Shown here in pieces: positions 32,886 to 40,956 of a stretch of DNA of 57,211 nucleotides. The position numbers were made by a program, and so were the translations under genes. Within the stretch, counting starts at the first letter, position 1; each line of letters starts with the position of its first letter. This DNA is from Actinacidiphila oryziradicis (GTDB taxonomy: Bacteria > Actinomycetota > Actinomycetes > Streptomycetales > Streptomycetaceae): positions 1 to 57,211 of the forward strand of contig NZ_SUMC01000053.1 in NCBI RefSeq assembly GCF_005047355.1, given 5' to 3'. The notes under the pieces are model-generated. The model was not told where the DNA came from. It saw only the letters and a list, made by a program, of their open reading frames with translations, and did no database searches.

Positions 32886-35093
32886 CGGACGCGGATCCAC
32901 GTCCGGCTGTGCCATCGGCGCGGGCGGCTCCTCGCCCGGGCCCTCCACCGCCATGTGCGGCAGCCGGCGATCGAGCCAGCCCGGCAGCCACCAGTTGGCC
33001 CGGCCGATCAGGAACATCAGGGCCGGCACCAGGATCGTGCGGAGGATGAAGGCGTCCAGGGCCACCGAGCCGGCGAGGCCCAGGCCTGCCATGACACCGC
33101 TGCGGTCGCCGCTGAGGATGAAGGACGAGAAGACACAGACCATGATCAGCGCGGCACAGTTGATGACACGGCTGGTCTCGGAGAGCCCGACCCTGACCGC
33201 CCGCGCGTTGTCCTTCGTGTGTACCCATTCCTCGTGCATCCGGCTGACCAGGAAGACCTGGTAGTCCATCGACAGCCCGAAGAGCAGCGGCAGCATGATC
33301 ACCGGCAGGAAGGAGAGGATCGGCCCCTCCTTGCCGACGTCCAGCAGGTTGACGCCCCAGCCCCACTGGAAGAAGGCGACCAGCAGACCGAAGGAGGACG
33401 CCGCCGCGATCAGGTTCATCGCCGCCGACGTCAGCGGTACCACGATGCTGCGGAAGGCGACCATCAGCAGCAGCGCGCCCAGGCCGACGATCAGCCCGAT
33501 GAACAGCGGCAACCGGTTGCCGATGACCGTGGCGAAGTCCTTCTGGATCGCCGTCGATCCGCCGACGTACACCTTCAGCGTGGTGCCCCGCTCGGCGCGT
33601 GGCACGATCGTGCCACGCAGCCGGTCGATGAGCTGGTCGGTCTGCAGGGCCTGCGGTGAGGTGGTCGGCACCACCTGTACGAGCCCCGTCGTCGAGCCCG
33701 CCGCGATGGGCGGCGCGATCGCCTGGGCCACTCCGGGGGTCGTAGCGAGCTGCTTGACGAGGCCGTTCAGCGCGGCACGGTCGGCCGCCCCGCCCGGTAC
33801 CTCGGCGACCAGCAGCAGCGGGCCGTTGAAGCCGGGGCCGAAGCCCTTGGCCAGCATGTCGTAGGCCTGCCGGGTGGTCTGCGTGGTGGGCTGGTTGCCC
33901 TGGTCGTTGACGCCGAGGCGGAGCGAGAACACAGGGATGGCGAGCACCGCCATCACCAGGACCGCGACCGCGGCGAGCGCCTTCGGCCGCCGCTCCAGGA
34001 CACCGGCCCAGCGGGCCGCCGCACCGGCCTTCGGCGCCTTTGCGCCCGCACCGGCCGCGTCCGCCGCTTCCATGGCATGCCGCTCGCGGCGGCTCAGGGC
34101 ACGCCGGCCGATGAAGCCGAGCATGGCGGGCAGCAGGGTCGTCGCGGCGATCACGCTCAGCACCACGACCACCGTGGTGGCGATCGCGACGCCGTTCATG
34201 AAGCTCAGGTTCAGTGTGAACATCGCCAGCAGCGCGATGCACACCGTGCCGCCCGCGAAGAGCACCGCACGCCCCGAGGTGTCCAGCGCCCGCTCGGCGG
34301 CCTCCGCCGGGGAGAGCCCGTCCCGCAGGCCCCTGCGGTGCCGGGTGACGATGAAGAGCGCGTAGTCGATACCGACGCCGAGCCCGATCAGGCTGCCGAG
34401 CAGCGGCGCGACGTCCGGCATGTCGACGGCGTGGCTGAGCAGCGACAGGCCCATCAGCCCGGTGCCCACCGCGAAGATGGCGTTGAGCAGCGGCAGCAGC
34501 ATCGCGAAGAGCGAGCCGAAGGCCACGAAGAGCACCACGGCCGCCGCGACGATTCCCACCGCCTCGGACAGGCCCTGCTTCGGCTGCTCGGTCTGCTCGA
34601 TGGCCTGGCCCCCGAGCTCAACCCGCAACCCGCTGGTGCGGGCCGCCTCCCCCCGGTCGATGACGGCCTGGATCACCTTCTTGTCGAGTGCGTTCGCCTG
34701 TTTGGTGAACGTCACCTCGGCGTAAGCGATCCGGCCGTCGGCGCTGATCCTCGCCGCTCCCCCGGCGGCGTACGGACCCGCCACCGTGCCGACGTCCGGC
34801 AGCTTCGCCATGTCGGCGAGCGCCGACTCCATCCGCTGCCGCACCGCGGCGTCGCGGACACTGCTGCCCTTCCCCACCTCCCACACCACGGTGTCGGTAT
34901 CACCCGACTGCTGCGGGAAGGCCTTCATCATCACGTCCAGTGCCCGGGACGATTCCGTCCCCGGCAGGCTGAAGACGTTGGCGTACGAACTGCCGGCCAC
35001 GGTACTGCCGGCAGTCGTGCCGAACAGCACCCCCACCCACAGCAGCAGGACCACCCATCGGTGCTGGAAGCACCATCGCGCAAGTGCGGCCAC
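32862..35093 (-). CDS. MMPL-family RND transporter
   Basis: A 743-aa polytopic membrane protein of the actinobacterial MMPL/ActII-3 type, with two repeats of one helix, a large extracellular loop (about 35-170 and 400-520) and five helices. Signature segments are GLGVGIDYALFIVTRHR (with the Asp-Tyr proton-relay pair) and the second-half equivalent GLSMDYQVFLVSRMHEEW. Start is GTG 35093 with GAGGGA upstream. Such proteins export lipids, glycolipids or drugs. It is convergent with the TetR gene and divergent from the sensor kinase. Confidence 0.92.
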   Translation of the reverse strand: MAALARWCFQHRWVVLLLWVGVLFGTTAGSTVAGSSYANVFSLPGTESSRALDVMMKAFPQQSGDTDTVVWEVGKGSSVRDAAVRQRMESALADMAKLPDVGTVAGPYAAGGAARISADGRIAYAEVTFTKQANALDKKVIQAVIDRGEAARTSGLRVELGGQAIEQTEQPKQGLSEAVGIVAAAVVLFVAFGSLFAMLLPLLNAIFAVGTGLMGLSLLSHAVDMPDVAPLLGSLIGLGVGIDYALFIVTRHRRGLRDGLSPAEAAERALDTSGRAVLFAGGTVCIALLAMFTLNLSFMNGVAIATTVVVVLSVIAATTLLPAMLGFIGRRALSRRERHAMEAADAAGAGAKAPKAGAAARWAGVLERRPKALAAVAVLVMAVLAIPVFSLRLGVNDQGNQPTTQTTRQAYDMLAKGFGPGFNGPLLLVAEVPGGAADRAALNGLVKQLATTPGVAQAIAPPIAAGSTTGLVQVVPTTSPQALQTDQLIDRLRGTIVPRAERGTTLKVYVGGSTAIQKDFATVIGNRLPLFIGLIVGLGALLLMVAFRSIVVPLTSAAMNLIAAASSFGLLVAFFQWGWGVNLLDVGKEGPILSFLPVIMLPLLFGLSMDYQVFLVSRMHEEWVHTKDNARAVRVGLSETSRVINCAALIMVCVFSSFILSGDRSGVMAGLGLAGSVALDAFILRTILVPALMFLIGRANWWLPGWLDRRLPHMAVEGPGEEPPAPMAQPDVDPRPSSVAGRT

Positions 35094-35245
35094 GACTCCC
35101 TCTACCCCTCTTCTGTCATTTCCCCAAGGTCGTCGGGTCCAGCCTGTGGGGTACGGGGGCGGTACGGGTGACCGGGGCCCGGACTCTCAAGGAACTCCCA
35201 AGTTCGGATGGGTGCATCACACAAGCCCGCTCCGATACTGAGGGG

Positions 35246-36943
35246 ATGAGTCACCGGCCCCGTTCGTTGCGCGCCAAGCTGACCCTCGGCAATGTCGCTC
35301 TCCTCGCGATCGGCATCCTCGCCGCTACCGCGGCGAGCCTGATGGGCATGCAGCACTATCTGCTGGCCAGCGTGGACGCGCAGCTGTTGCACTCCCGCGA
35401 GGCGCTGCAGCGGTCCGAGCTGACCATGCCGCAGATCGACCGCCTCAACGTGATCGCCCAGGTCGCCGCGCAGGCGCTGCCGACCAGCGAGACCGTGCTC
35501 ACCCCGATCGGCGGCGACGGCCGGGCGCTCGCCTTCGCCGGTGTCGACCCGAGCGACCGGCAGCGGGCGCTGGCCTCCGCCGTCCGTGATCCGGCCGCCC
35601 TCGTCGGGCTCGCCGCGCCCGGCGATGTCACCGTGGGCGGCGCGCCCTACCGGGTCACGGCCACCCGGCTGGGCGACGGCACGCTTCTCGTCATCGGGAC
35701 CTCCACCGAGTCGCTGCACGCCGGCCTGACCAAGGCCCTGCACCTCGATCTCGCCGTCGGCGTGGGGCTGCTGGCGCTGCTGGCCGCGATCTCGCTCATC
35801 GAGGCCCAGCGGCGGCTCCGCCCGCTGAAGGACATGGTGGAGACCGCCTCCGCCATAGCCGACGGCGACCTCTCGCGGCGGGTCAGTGCCCGCTGCAACG
35901 AGGTCAGCGAGGTCGAGCAGCTACGGCTCGCCCTCAATGCCATGCTGCACCAGGTCGAGACCGCCTTCGAGACCCGCGAGTACGCGGCCTCGCAACTGCG
36001 GCATTTCATCGCGGACGCCTCGCACGAACTGCGCACCCCGCTCTCCGCCATCCGCGGCTATCTCCAGCTGTACGACCGCGGCATGCTCAGCGACCCCGCC
36101 GACCGCACCCGGGCACTCGCCAGGATGACCGCCGAGGCCGAACGCATGGCCCACCTCGTCGAGGAGCTTCTCACCCTGGCCCGCCTCGACCAGCGTCCGG
36201 TACTCCGGCTCCAGCCGGTGGACCTCGCCGGTCTCGTCCGGGACGCGGCGGAGGACCTGCGCGCTCAACAGCCGGGGCGCCCGGTGAGCGTGCGCCTCGC
36301 GCCGCGGGCGGGGGCCGACGGCGCTCCCGACCGGCTCGGGGCGGACTGGGGGCACCTCCCAGCGGTAGCCGGGGGAGGCTCCGGCGGGCCGGGGCCGGTG
36401 GCCGTCGTGGGCGACGAGGCGGCGCTCCGGCAGGTGGTCGGCAATCTGCTGGCCAATGTGCGGGCGCACACTCCGGCGGAGGCCGCGGTGTCGATCACGC
36501 TGTCCCGCGAAGTGACACCCGCGGTGCGGACGCCGGGCCCCGGCGAGGTCTACGGCGAGTTCTACGGCGGCGCCACGGCCATGGCGCCGGCGCCCCACGC
36601 TTGCGCGCAGCGTGCGGTGCTGCGGATCAGGGATGAGGGGCCCGGGATGAGTGCCGAGGACGCGGCGCGGATCTTTGACCGGTTCTTCCGGGCGCCGGCG
36701 GAGAGCGGCCCGGTCGGGGCGGTGAGCGGTGCGGGGCTGGGGATGGCGATAGTGCGCGGCATGGTCGAGGCCCACCAGGGGAGCGTGACGGTGGAGACCG
36801 CGCCCGGGGAGGGGCTGTGTGTGACCGTACGGCTGCCGGTTCACGACGAGTCGGACCTGTCGTCGTCGAGCAACGGGAGCAGCAGCACCGGGTGGACGGA
36901 CCAGGTGCGGTGGTCGAAGCCGGTGTCGACGCTGAAGGAGTAG
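35246..36943 (+). CDS. Sensor histidine kinase with an in-frame repeat insertion
   Basis: A 565-aa membrane kinase. Helices at about 13-35 and 165-187 flank an extracellular sensor of about 125 residues. A HAMP domain, the H-box FIADASHELRTPLSAIRGYL (about 250), N-box VVGNLLANVRAHTP (about 397), G1 RDEGPGMS, F-box IFDRFFRAP and G2 GAGLGMAIV follow. A dispersed repeat (36347-36377) adds WGHLPAVAGGG-type residues just before the N-box. Kinase homology ends near VTVRLPV, so the last ~30 Ser-rich residues are an extension overlapping an antisense gene. Probable partner of the response regulator at 30374. Start ATG 35246 follows AGGGG. Confidence 0.9.
   Translation: MSHRPRSLRAKLTLGNVALLAIGILAATAASLMGMQHYLLASVDAQLLHSREALQRSELTMPQIDRLNVIAQVAAQALPTSETVLTPIGGDGRALAFAGVDPSDRQRALASAVRDPAALVGLAAPGDVTVGGAPYRVTATRLGDGTLLVIGTSTESLHAGLTKALHLDLAVGVGLLALLAAISLIEAQRRLRPLKDMVETASAIADGDLSRRVSARCNEVSEVEQLRLALNAMLHQVETAFETREYAASQLRHFIADASHELRTPLSAIRGYLQLYDRGMLSDPADRTRALARMTAEAERMAHLVEELLTLARLDQRPVLRLQPVDLAGLVRDAAEDLRAQQPGRPVSVRLAPRAGADGAPDRLGADWGHLPAVAGGGSGGPGPVAVVGDEAALRQVVGNLLANVRAHTPAEAAVSITLSREVTPAVRTPGPGEVYGEFYGGATAMAPAPHACAQRAVLRIRDEGPGMSAEDAARIFDRFFRAPAESGPVGAVSGAGLGMAIVRGMVEAHQGSVTVETAPGEGLCVTVRLPVHDESDLSSSSNGSSSTGWTDQVRWSKPVSTLKE
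36347..36377 (-). repeat. Dispersed hairpin repeat inside the kinase coding sequence
   Basis: The stretch tgggggcacctccca, a short loop, then gccgggggag matches the inverted form of the intergenic repeat at 35-65, 2829-2859 and 43833-43864. Here it lies within the histidine kinase gene, keeps the frame and is translated at about residues 368-378. Confidence 0.75.
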
Positions 36944-37218
36944 CCGGCGCCGTCGCGGAGCCCGGCGAGGGCGGTGTCCAGTCCGTCCTGGTCGTTGAGC
37001 CAGCGCCAGACCGCCATGAAGGGGTGGTGGTCCAGCCCCCCGGCGGCGTTGCGGACGCAGGCGCGCATCCAGTCCATGGCCCGGCCGGCGGTCGGCAGAA
37101 GGCAGGTTGGCGGTGGGTGCGCGGGGGTGCCGGGGTCGCCCTGCCCGTCGGCATGGCACCAGTAGGCCTCGGTGAGCCAGGTGCCGGTACGGGTCCTCAT
37201 GTCGCGTGCGTGCCGCAT
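36841..37218 (-). CDS. Hypothetical protein paired with the RsbW-type ATPase
   Basis: A 125-aa protein of unknown function. Readable blocks are RTGTWLTEAYWCHADGQGDP, CLLPTAGRAMDWMRACVRNA, HHPFMAVWRWLNDQDGL and TGFDHRTWSVHPVLLLPLLDD; the Trp and Cys content and coherent composition argue for a real protein. Start ATG 37218 with AAGGCGG upstream, 2 nt after the stop of the ATPase gene, so they are translationally linked. Its 3' end overlaps the convergent kinase gene by about 100 bp. I do not recognise the family. Confidence 0.6.
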   Translation of the reverse strand: MRHARDMRTRTGTWLTEAYWCHADGQGDPGTPAHPPPTCLLPTAGRAMDWMRACVRNAAGGLDHHPFMAVWRWLNDQDGLDTALAGLRDGAGYSFSVDTGFDHRTWSVHPVLLLPLLDDDRSDSS

Positions 37219-37220
37219 GT

Positions 37221-37622
37221 TCAGCCGCCTTCCACGGGAGCGCCGAGCACCGCCCACACGGTCTTTCCGTAGCGGCCCCGGTGCCTCACCCCCCAGGTGT
37301 CCGCCAGTGCCTCGACGAGCCTCAGACCTCGGCCGGATTCATCCGCCTCCTTGGGGTCCCTGAGGACCGGTGGGTTCTGCTCCGAGTCCGACACCTCCAC
37401 CACGCAGGAGCCGTCGGCGAGGGCGGTCACGGCCACCTCGAAATCCCGCGCCGGTACGGGCCCGTGGCGGACAGCGTTGGTCACCAGCTCCGAGACGATC
37501 AGCAGGACGGACTCGAGGATGTCGGGGTCCCGTCCCCAGACCGTCAGATGGTCACGTACCCGCAGCCGTGCGACCCCGACGGAGGCCGGGTGATGGGGAA
37601 GCCGGAATGCCTTGCGCCTCAA
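37221..37622 (-). CDS. RsbW-like ATP-binding protein (anti-sigma kinase type)
   Basis: A 133-aa HATPase_c_2 protein of the kind expanded in Streptomyces. LLIVSELVTNAVRHGP is the N-box, CVVEVSDSEQNPPVL the G1 region (VSD in place of the usual DxGxG core), and ESGRGLRLVEALADTWGVR the G2 box; AVLGAP closes the fold. Such proteins act as serine kinases on anti-anti-sigma factors. Start ATG 37622. A long inverted repeat in the promoter region (37677-37711) is an operator candidate. Followed after 2 nt by a small unknown gene. Confidence 0.85.
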   Translation of the reverse strand: MRRKAFRLPHHPASVGVARLRVRDHLTVWGRDPDILESVLLIVSELVTNAVRHGPVPARDFEVAVTALADGSCVVEVSDSEQNPPVLRDPKEADESGRGLRLVEALADTWGVRHRGRYGKTVWAVLGAPVEGG

Positions 37623-37676
37623 CAGCCCGCTCTCCAGCGAGTGTTCCGCTGGTGCACGAAATTTTCCCCCTCATGC

Positions 37677-37711
37677 TCGCTGTACAAAGGTTCGATACCT
37701 CTATACAGCGA
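37677..37711. promoter_or_regulatory. Inverted repeat upstream of the RsbW-like gene
   Basis: Arms tcgctgta (37677-37684) and tacagcga (37704-37711) are perfectly complementary, spaced by 19 nt. The centre is AT-rich and includes ggttcgatacc. It lies 55-90 nt upstream of ATG 37622 on the minus strand, a position suited to a promoter or operator. Confidence 0.45.
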
Positions 37712-37787
37712 CACGCGAGCCGTCCGTGTCGACAGCGTTGCTCAGGGTGAGAGCGGTTTCCGGCCATCCCGGCGCAGCGTGGTATTC

Positions 37788-37812
37788 AGAGGCCGCGCGA
37801 ATAGGTGGGGCG
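37788..37812 (-). repeat. 27-bp dispersed repeat, copy 2 (inverted)
   Basis: Reverse complement of the unit at 108-134 and 39568-39594 (agaggccgcgcgaatag, then gtggggcg), with the outermost bases differing. It lies between the promoter region of the RsbW-like gene and the 3' end of the SCO4848-type gene. Confidence 0.7.
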
Positions 37813-37823
37813 GCCTCTTACGG

Positions 37824-38129
37824 CTACGCGTCCGCGTCGACGCGGGCCGACTGCTTCTCCGTGGCGGTGACCGCGGCGTTGGCGGCCTCGGCGCGCAGTG
37901 CGCGCAGCCCCCGCAGCCCGAGGACACCGATCGCGGTCCCGAGGAGGAAGGAGACGATGGCGAGCGTCAGGTGGATCCAGAAATACGCGGTCGGGGCGGA
38001 GTGGTCGCCGTGGTGAAAGGCGAGTCCGCTGGTGTCCTTCCACAGATTCTTGACGAAGGTGGTCCAGACGATCCAGGACCAGACTCCGAAAGCGACGAGG
38101 AACCACGACACCGGACGGCTGAGCTTCAT
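37824..38129 (-). CDS. SCO4848-family membrane protein
   Basis: A 101-aa protein with two transmembrane helices: SWFLVAFGVWSWIVWTTFV (about 8-26) and YFWIHLTLAIVSFLLGTAIG (about 49-68), followed by a basic Leu/Arg/Ala tail that may form a helix or coiled coil. KLSRPVSWFL at the start and HHGDHSAPTAYFWIH are family features I recognise from the S. coelicolor protein of the same neighbourhood. Function unknown. Start ATG 38129; divergent from the carboxypeptidase gene. Confidence 0.85.
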   Translation of the reverse strand: MKLSRPVSWFLVAFGVWSWIVWTTFVKNLWKDTSGLAFHHGDHSAPTAYFWIHLTLAIVSFLLGTAIGVLGLRGLRALRAEAANAAVTATEKQSARVDADA

Positions 38130-38240
38130 GCCTTCCAGTACAGCACGGACGCTCCCGAGGTGTAGCGTGCCCCTCCTCACGTCTTGTGCCACCCCCTTGC
38201 GCCGTGCCTGTTCCCAGGTTGGCCATGTACGTTCTGCTGC

Positions 38241-39491
38241 GTGCCCACTACGCCAAAGACGCCGCCGGCCGTACGCCGCCCCGCCCTGGCCCTGTTGTCC
38301 GCCGTCGCGCTGATGGCCGCCGCCCCGGGGGTGTCGTACGCCAAGGACAAGGCGTCCCCCACACCCACCCCTCCCGCGGCGATGTCGACGGTGGGCGGCG
38401 CGCTGCTCGGCAGCTCCGGCACCAAGGTGTCTCTCCAGGCCGGCGCGCCCGCCCTGCCGAAGAAGATCACCTCACGGTCGTGGATCGTCGCTGACGCCGA
38501 GTCCGGCGAGGTGCTGGCCGCGAACAACGCGCACTGGAAGCAGCCGCCGGCCAGCACTCTGAAGATGCTCTTCGCCGATACCGTGCTGCCGAAGCTGTCC
38601 AGGACAGAGACCCACAAGGTCGTCCCGTCCGACCTGAACGGCATGGGTGAGGGCAGCAGTCTGGTCGGAATAAAGGAGAACCTCACCTACACGGTTCACG
38701 ACCTCTGGCTCGGTGTCTTCCTCCGCTCGGGCAACGACGCCGTGCACGTGCTCTCCGCGATGAACGGCGGCGTCGACAAAACCGTCGTGGAGATGCAGGC
38801 CCGCGCGCAGGATCTCCAGGCCGATGACACGCATGTTGTCTCCCCCGACGGCTACGACATGCCGGGGCAGGTCTCGTCCGCGTACGACCTGACGCTGTTC
38901 GCCCGCGCCGGGCTGCAGAACGCGGACTTCCGCGAGTACTGCTCAACGGTCAGCGCCAAGTTCCCCGGCGATTACAAGAAGACCAAGGCCGGGAAGAAGG
39001 TCCGCGACACCTTCGCCATCCAGAACACCGACCGTCTGCTCAGCGGCGACGTCAACAGCGGCCTCAGCGCCTACCAGGGCCTCGCGGGCGTCAAGAACGG
39101 CTATACCTCCAACGCCGGAAACACCTTCACCGGAGTCGCCCAGCGCGGCGGCCGGACCCTCCTGGTCACCGTCATGCACCCCGCCGCCGGCGGCGACCTG
39201 GGCTACAAGGAAGCCGCCAGCCTCCTCGACTGGGGCTTCGCCGCCTCCGGCAAGGTCACCCCCGTCGGCACCCTCGTCCCCCCGAAGAGCGCCCTGGCCT
39301 CGGCCTCCCCGAACGCGTCCGCCTCCGGCACCGGAACCGCGCACGGCGGCTCCCCCGCCGGCGCCTCGGCCGCCTCCGCCAGCTCCTCCGCCGGCGGCGC
39401 CTGGACCGCCCTCGGCATCGCGGGCGGCTCGGTTGTGGTCGTCGGCGGCGTGGCCTTCCTCGTACGGCGCCGCTGGCCGCTGCCCAAGTAA
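38241..39491 (+). CDS. D-alanyl-D-alanine carboxypeptidase (S11), second paralogue
   Basis: A 416-aa paralogue of the enzyme at 28112, with long identical stretches (LKMLFADTVLPK, TVHDLWLGVFLRSGNDAVHV, SSAYDLTLFARAGLQNADFR). The signal peptide (RRPALALLSAVALMAAAPG) is Sec-like here, not Tat-like. Motifs STLK, SGN and KNG (again not KTG) are present. An Ala/Ser-rich linker leads to a C-terminal helix (LGIAGGSVVVVGGVAFLV) and RRRW tail. Start is GTG 38241, just before the basic n-region; longer upstream frames add Cys/Pro-rich residues with no signal. Confidence 0.9.
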   Translation: MPTTPKTPPAVRRPALALLSAVALMAAAPGVSYAKDKASPTPTPPAAMSTVGGALLGSSGTKVSLQAGAPALPKKITSRSWIVADAESGEVLAANNAHWKQPPASTLKMLFADTVLPKLSRTETHKVVPSDLNGMGEGSSLVGIKENLTYTVHDLWLGVFLRSGNDAVHVLSAMNGGVDKTVVEMQARAQDLQADDTHVVSPDGYDMPGQVSSAYDLTLFARAGLQNADFREYCSTVSAKFPGDYKKTKAGKKVRDTFAIQNTDRLLSGDVNSGLSAYQGLAGVKNGYTSNAGNTFTGVAQRGGRTLLVTVMHPAAGGDLGYKEAASLLDWGFAASGKVTPVGTLVPPKSALASASPNASASGTGTAHGGSPAGASAASASSSAGGAWTALGIAGGSVVVVGGVAFLVRRRWPLPK

Positions 39492-39567
39492 CGGCCGGCG
39501 GACTTACCGGTGGCCGGGGCCGGTACGGATGCCCCGGCGCCAGGCGCCGCCCATCGGCACGCGACGC

Positions 39568-39594
39568 CGCCCCACCTATTCGCGCGGCCTCTAA
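39568..39594 (+). repeat. 27-bp dispersed repeat, copy 3
   Basis: Identical to 108-134 over 27 bp. It lies between the carboxypeptidase gene and the oxidoreductase gene, about 110 nt upstream of the latter's start. Confidence 0.75.
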
Positions 39595-39705
39595 ATGTGA
39601 CCGTTTTCACACAATACGAGTCGCCGACGGAACGGTATTCTCCTTTTCGCTTAAAGATTTCCGATTACGCCGCCGACATCGCACCACCTCCTGAAAGGGC
39701 CAGCC

Positions 39706-40902
39706 ATGCCGTTCTCCCTCGGTCTCGTCGGCGCCGGACAGTTCGCCGGACAGTTCGCCAAACTGTTCCGGGCGCATCCGGGTGTCGGTGACATTTTCGT
39801 CACCGATCTTCTTCCGGAGCGGGCCGAGCAGCTCGCCTCGCAGTCCCACCTGTCCGGGACCTTCCCCACATTCGACGCGATGCTGGAATCGCCCGTCGAC
39901 GCCGTCGCGATATTCACCCAGCGGTGGACCCACGGACCCCTCGTCGTCCAGGCTCTCCGCGCCGGGAAGCATGTCTACTCCGCTGTGCCGATGGCGATCA
40001 CGCAGGAGGAAATCGCGGCGATCATCGACGCCGTACGCGAGACCGGGCTGACATACATGATGGGCGAGACCAGCCAGTACATACCGGCCACCGTCTACGC
40101 CCGGAAGCGGATCGCGGAAGGCGCGTTCGGCCGGCTCTTCTACGCCGAGGGCGACTACGTCCACGACATGGACCTCGGGTTCTACGAGGCGTACCAGTAC
40201 AGCGGCGGTGAGAACTGGAAGGCCACCGCGAGCTACCCGCCGCTGCTCTACCCGACCCACTCCGTCGGCGGGGTGCTCGGAGCCTGGCAGGTCCACGCGG
40301 TGAGCGTTTCGGCCATCGGTGTCACCGATGATCGTGGAGACGGCGTTTTCGACAAGGCGATCAGCCAGTTCAACAACGAATTCTCCAACGCCACCGCGCT
40401 GTTCGAGGTCGCCGGCGGTGGCTCGTTCCGCACCAACGAGTTCCGCCGTGTGGGGTATCCCTCCCACATCCGCGAATCACGCTTCCGTTTCTTCGGTACG
40501 GAGGGAAGCTTCGAGCAGCTTGCCACTTCCAGTTTCTGGCAGAACAAGCAGGGAGTCCACGACATATCAGAGCACCTTCAGGTCGTGCCCACCCTCTCCG
40601 CCGATGATCCGTCCCTCCAGAATGTCGCCCCGGCACTCCGGGACGCCTTCGTCTCCGGCACCGCGCCCGTGCATGACAGGTCACGGCTGCCCAGGGAATT
40701 CGACCACATGGCCAATGGTCACGAAGGCAGCCATCACTTCCTCGTCGACGACTTCGTCACCGCCGTCGAGACCCGTTCCCTGCCACCGGTGAACGCCTGG
40801 GTCGCCGCCCGCTACACCCTGCCGGGCATCGTCGCGCACGAATCCGCGCTGAGCAACGGGGCCAGACTGCCGATCCCGGACTTCGGTGACGCACCCGCAT
40901 AG
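39706..40902 (+). CDS. Gfo/Idh/MocA-family oxidoreductase
   Basis: A 398-aa NAD(P)-dependent oxidoreductase, commonly acting on sugars or cyclitols. LGLVGAGQFAGQFAKLF is the Rossmann loop (residues 5-21). KHVYSAVPMAIT (about 89) holds the site of the EKP-type lysine motif, where Val-Pro replaces Lys-Pro. SYPPLLYPTHSVGG (about 180) carries the catalytic Tyr/His region (the family D-x-x-x-H appears as YPTHS). The oxidoreductase C-terminal domain follows. Loss of the EKP lysine raises the possibility of an altered reaction. Start ATG 39706 follows GAAAGGG. Its 3' side shares a bidirectional terminator with BrkB. Confidence 0.85.
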   Translation: MPFSLGLVGAGQFAGQFAKLFRAHPGVGDIFVTDLLPERAEQLASQSHLSGTFPTFDAMLESPVDAVAIFTQRWTHGPLVVQALRAGKHVYSAVPMAITQEEIAAIIDAVRETGLTYMMGETSQYIPATVYARKRIAEGAFGRLFYAEGDYVHDMDLGFYEAYQYSGGENWKATASYPPLLYPTHSVGGVLGAWQVHAVSVSAIGVTDDRGDGVFDKAISQFNNEFSNATALFEVAGGGSFRTNEFRRVGYPSHIRESRFRFFGTEGSFEQLATSSFWQNKQGVHDISEHLQVVPTLSADDPSLQNVAPALRDAFVSGTAPVHDRSRLPREFDHMANGHEGSHHFLVDDFVTAVETRSLPPVNAWVAARYTLPGIVAHESALSNGARLPIPDFGDAPA

Positions 40903-40922
40903 CCGCCGCCGGCCGCGTCCCG

Positions 40923-40956
40923 CCGGGGCCTGACCGCAGCCACGGTCAGGCCCCGG
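40923..40956. terminator. Bidirectional terminator, perfect 14-bp stem
   Basis: Arms ccggggcctgaccg (40923-40936) and cggtcaggccccgg (40943-40956) around a 6-nt loop. It lies between two convergent genes, 20 nt past the oxidoreductase stop; the stop codon of the BrkB gene (40946) is inside the right arm. Confidence 0.85.

Noticed and set aside
37677..37711. tRNA gene (contains ggttcgatacc)
   Set aside because: The T-loop-like phrase is not embedded in a cloverleaf; the arms form a simple inverted repeat.
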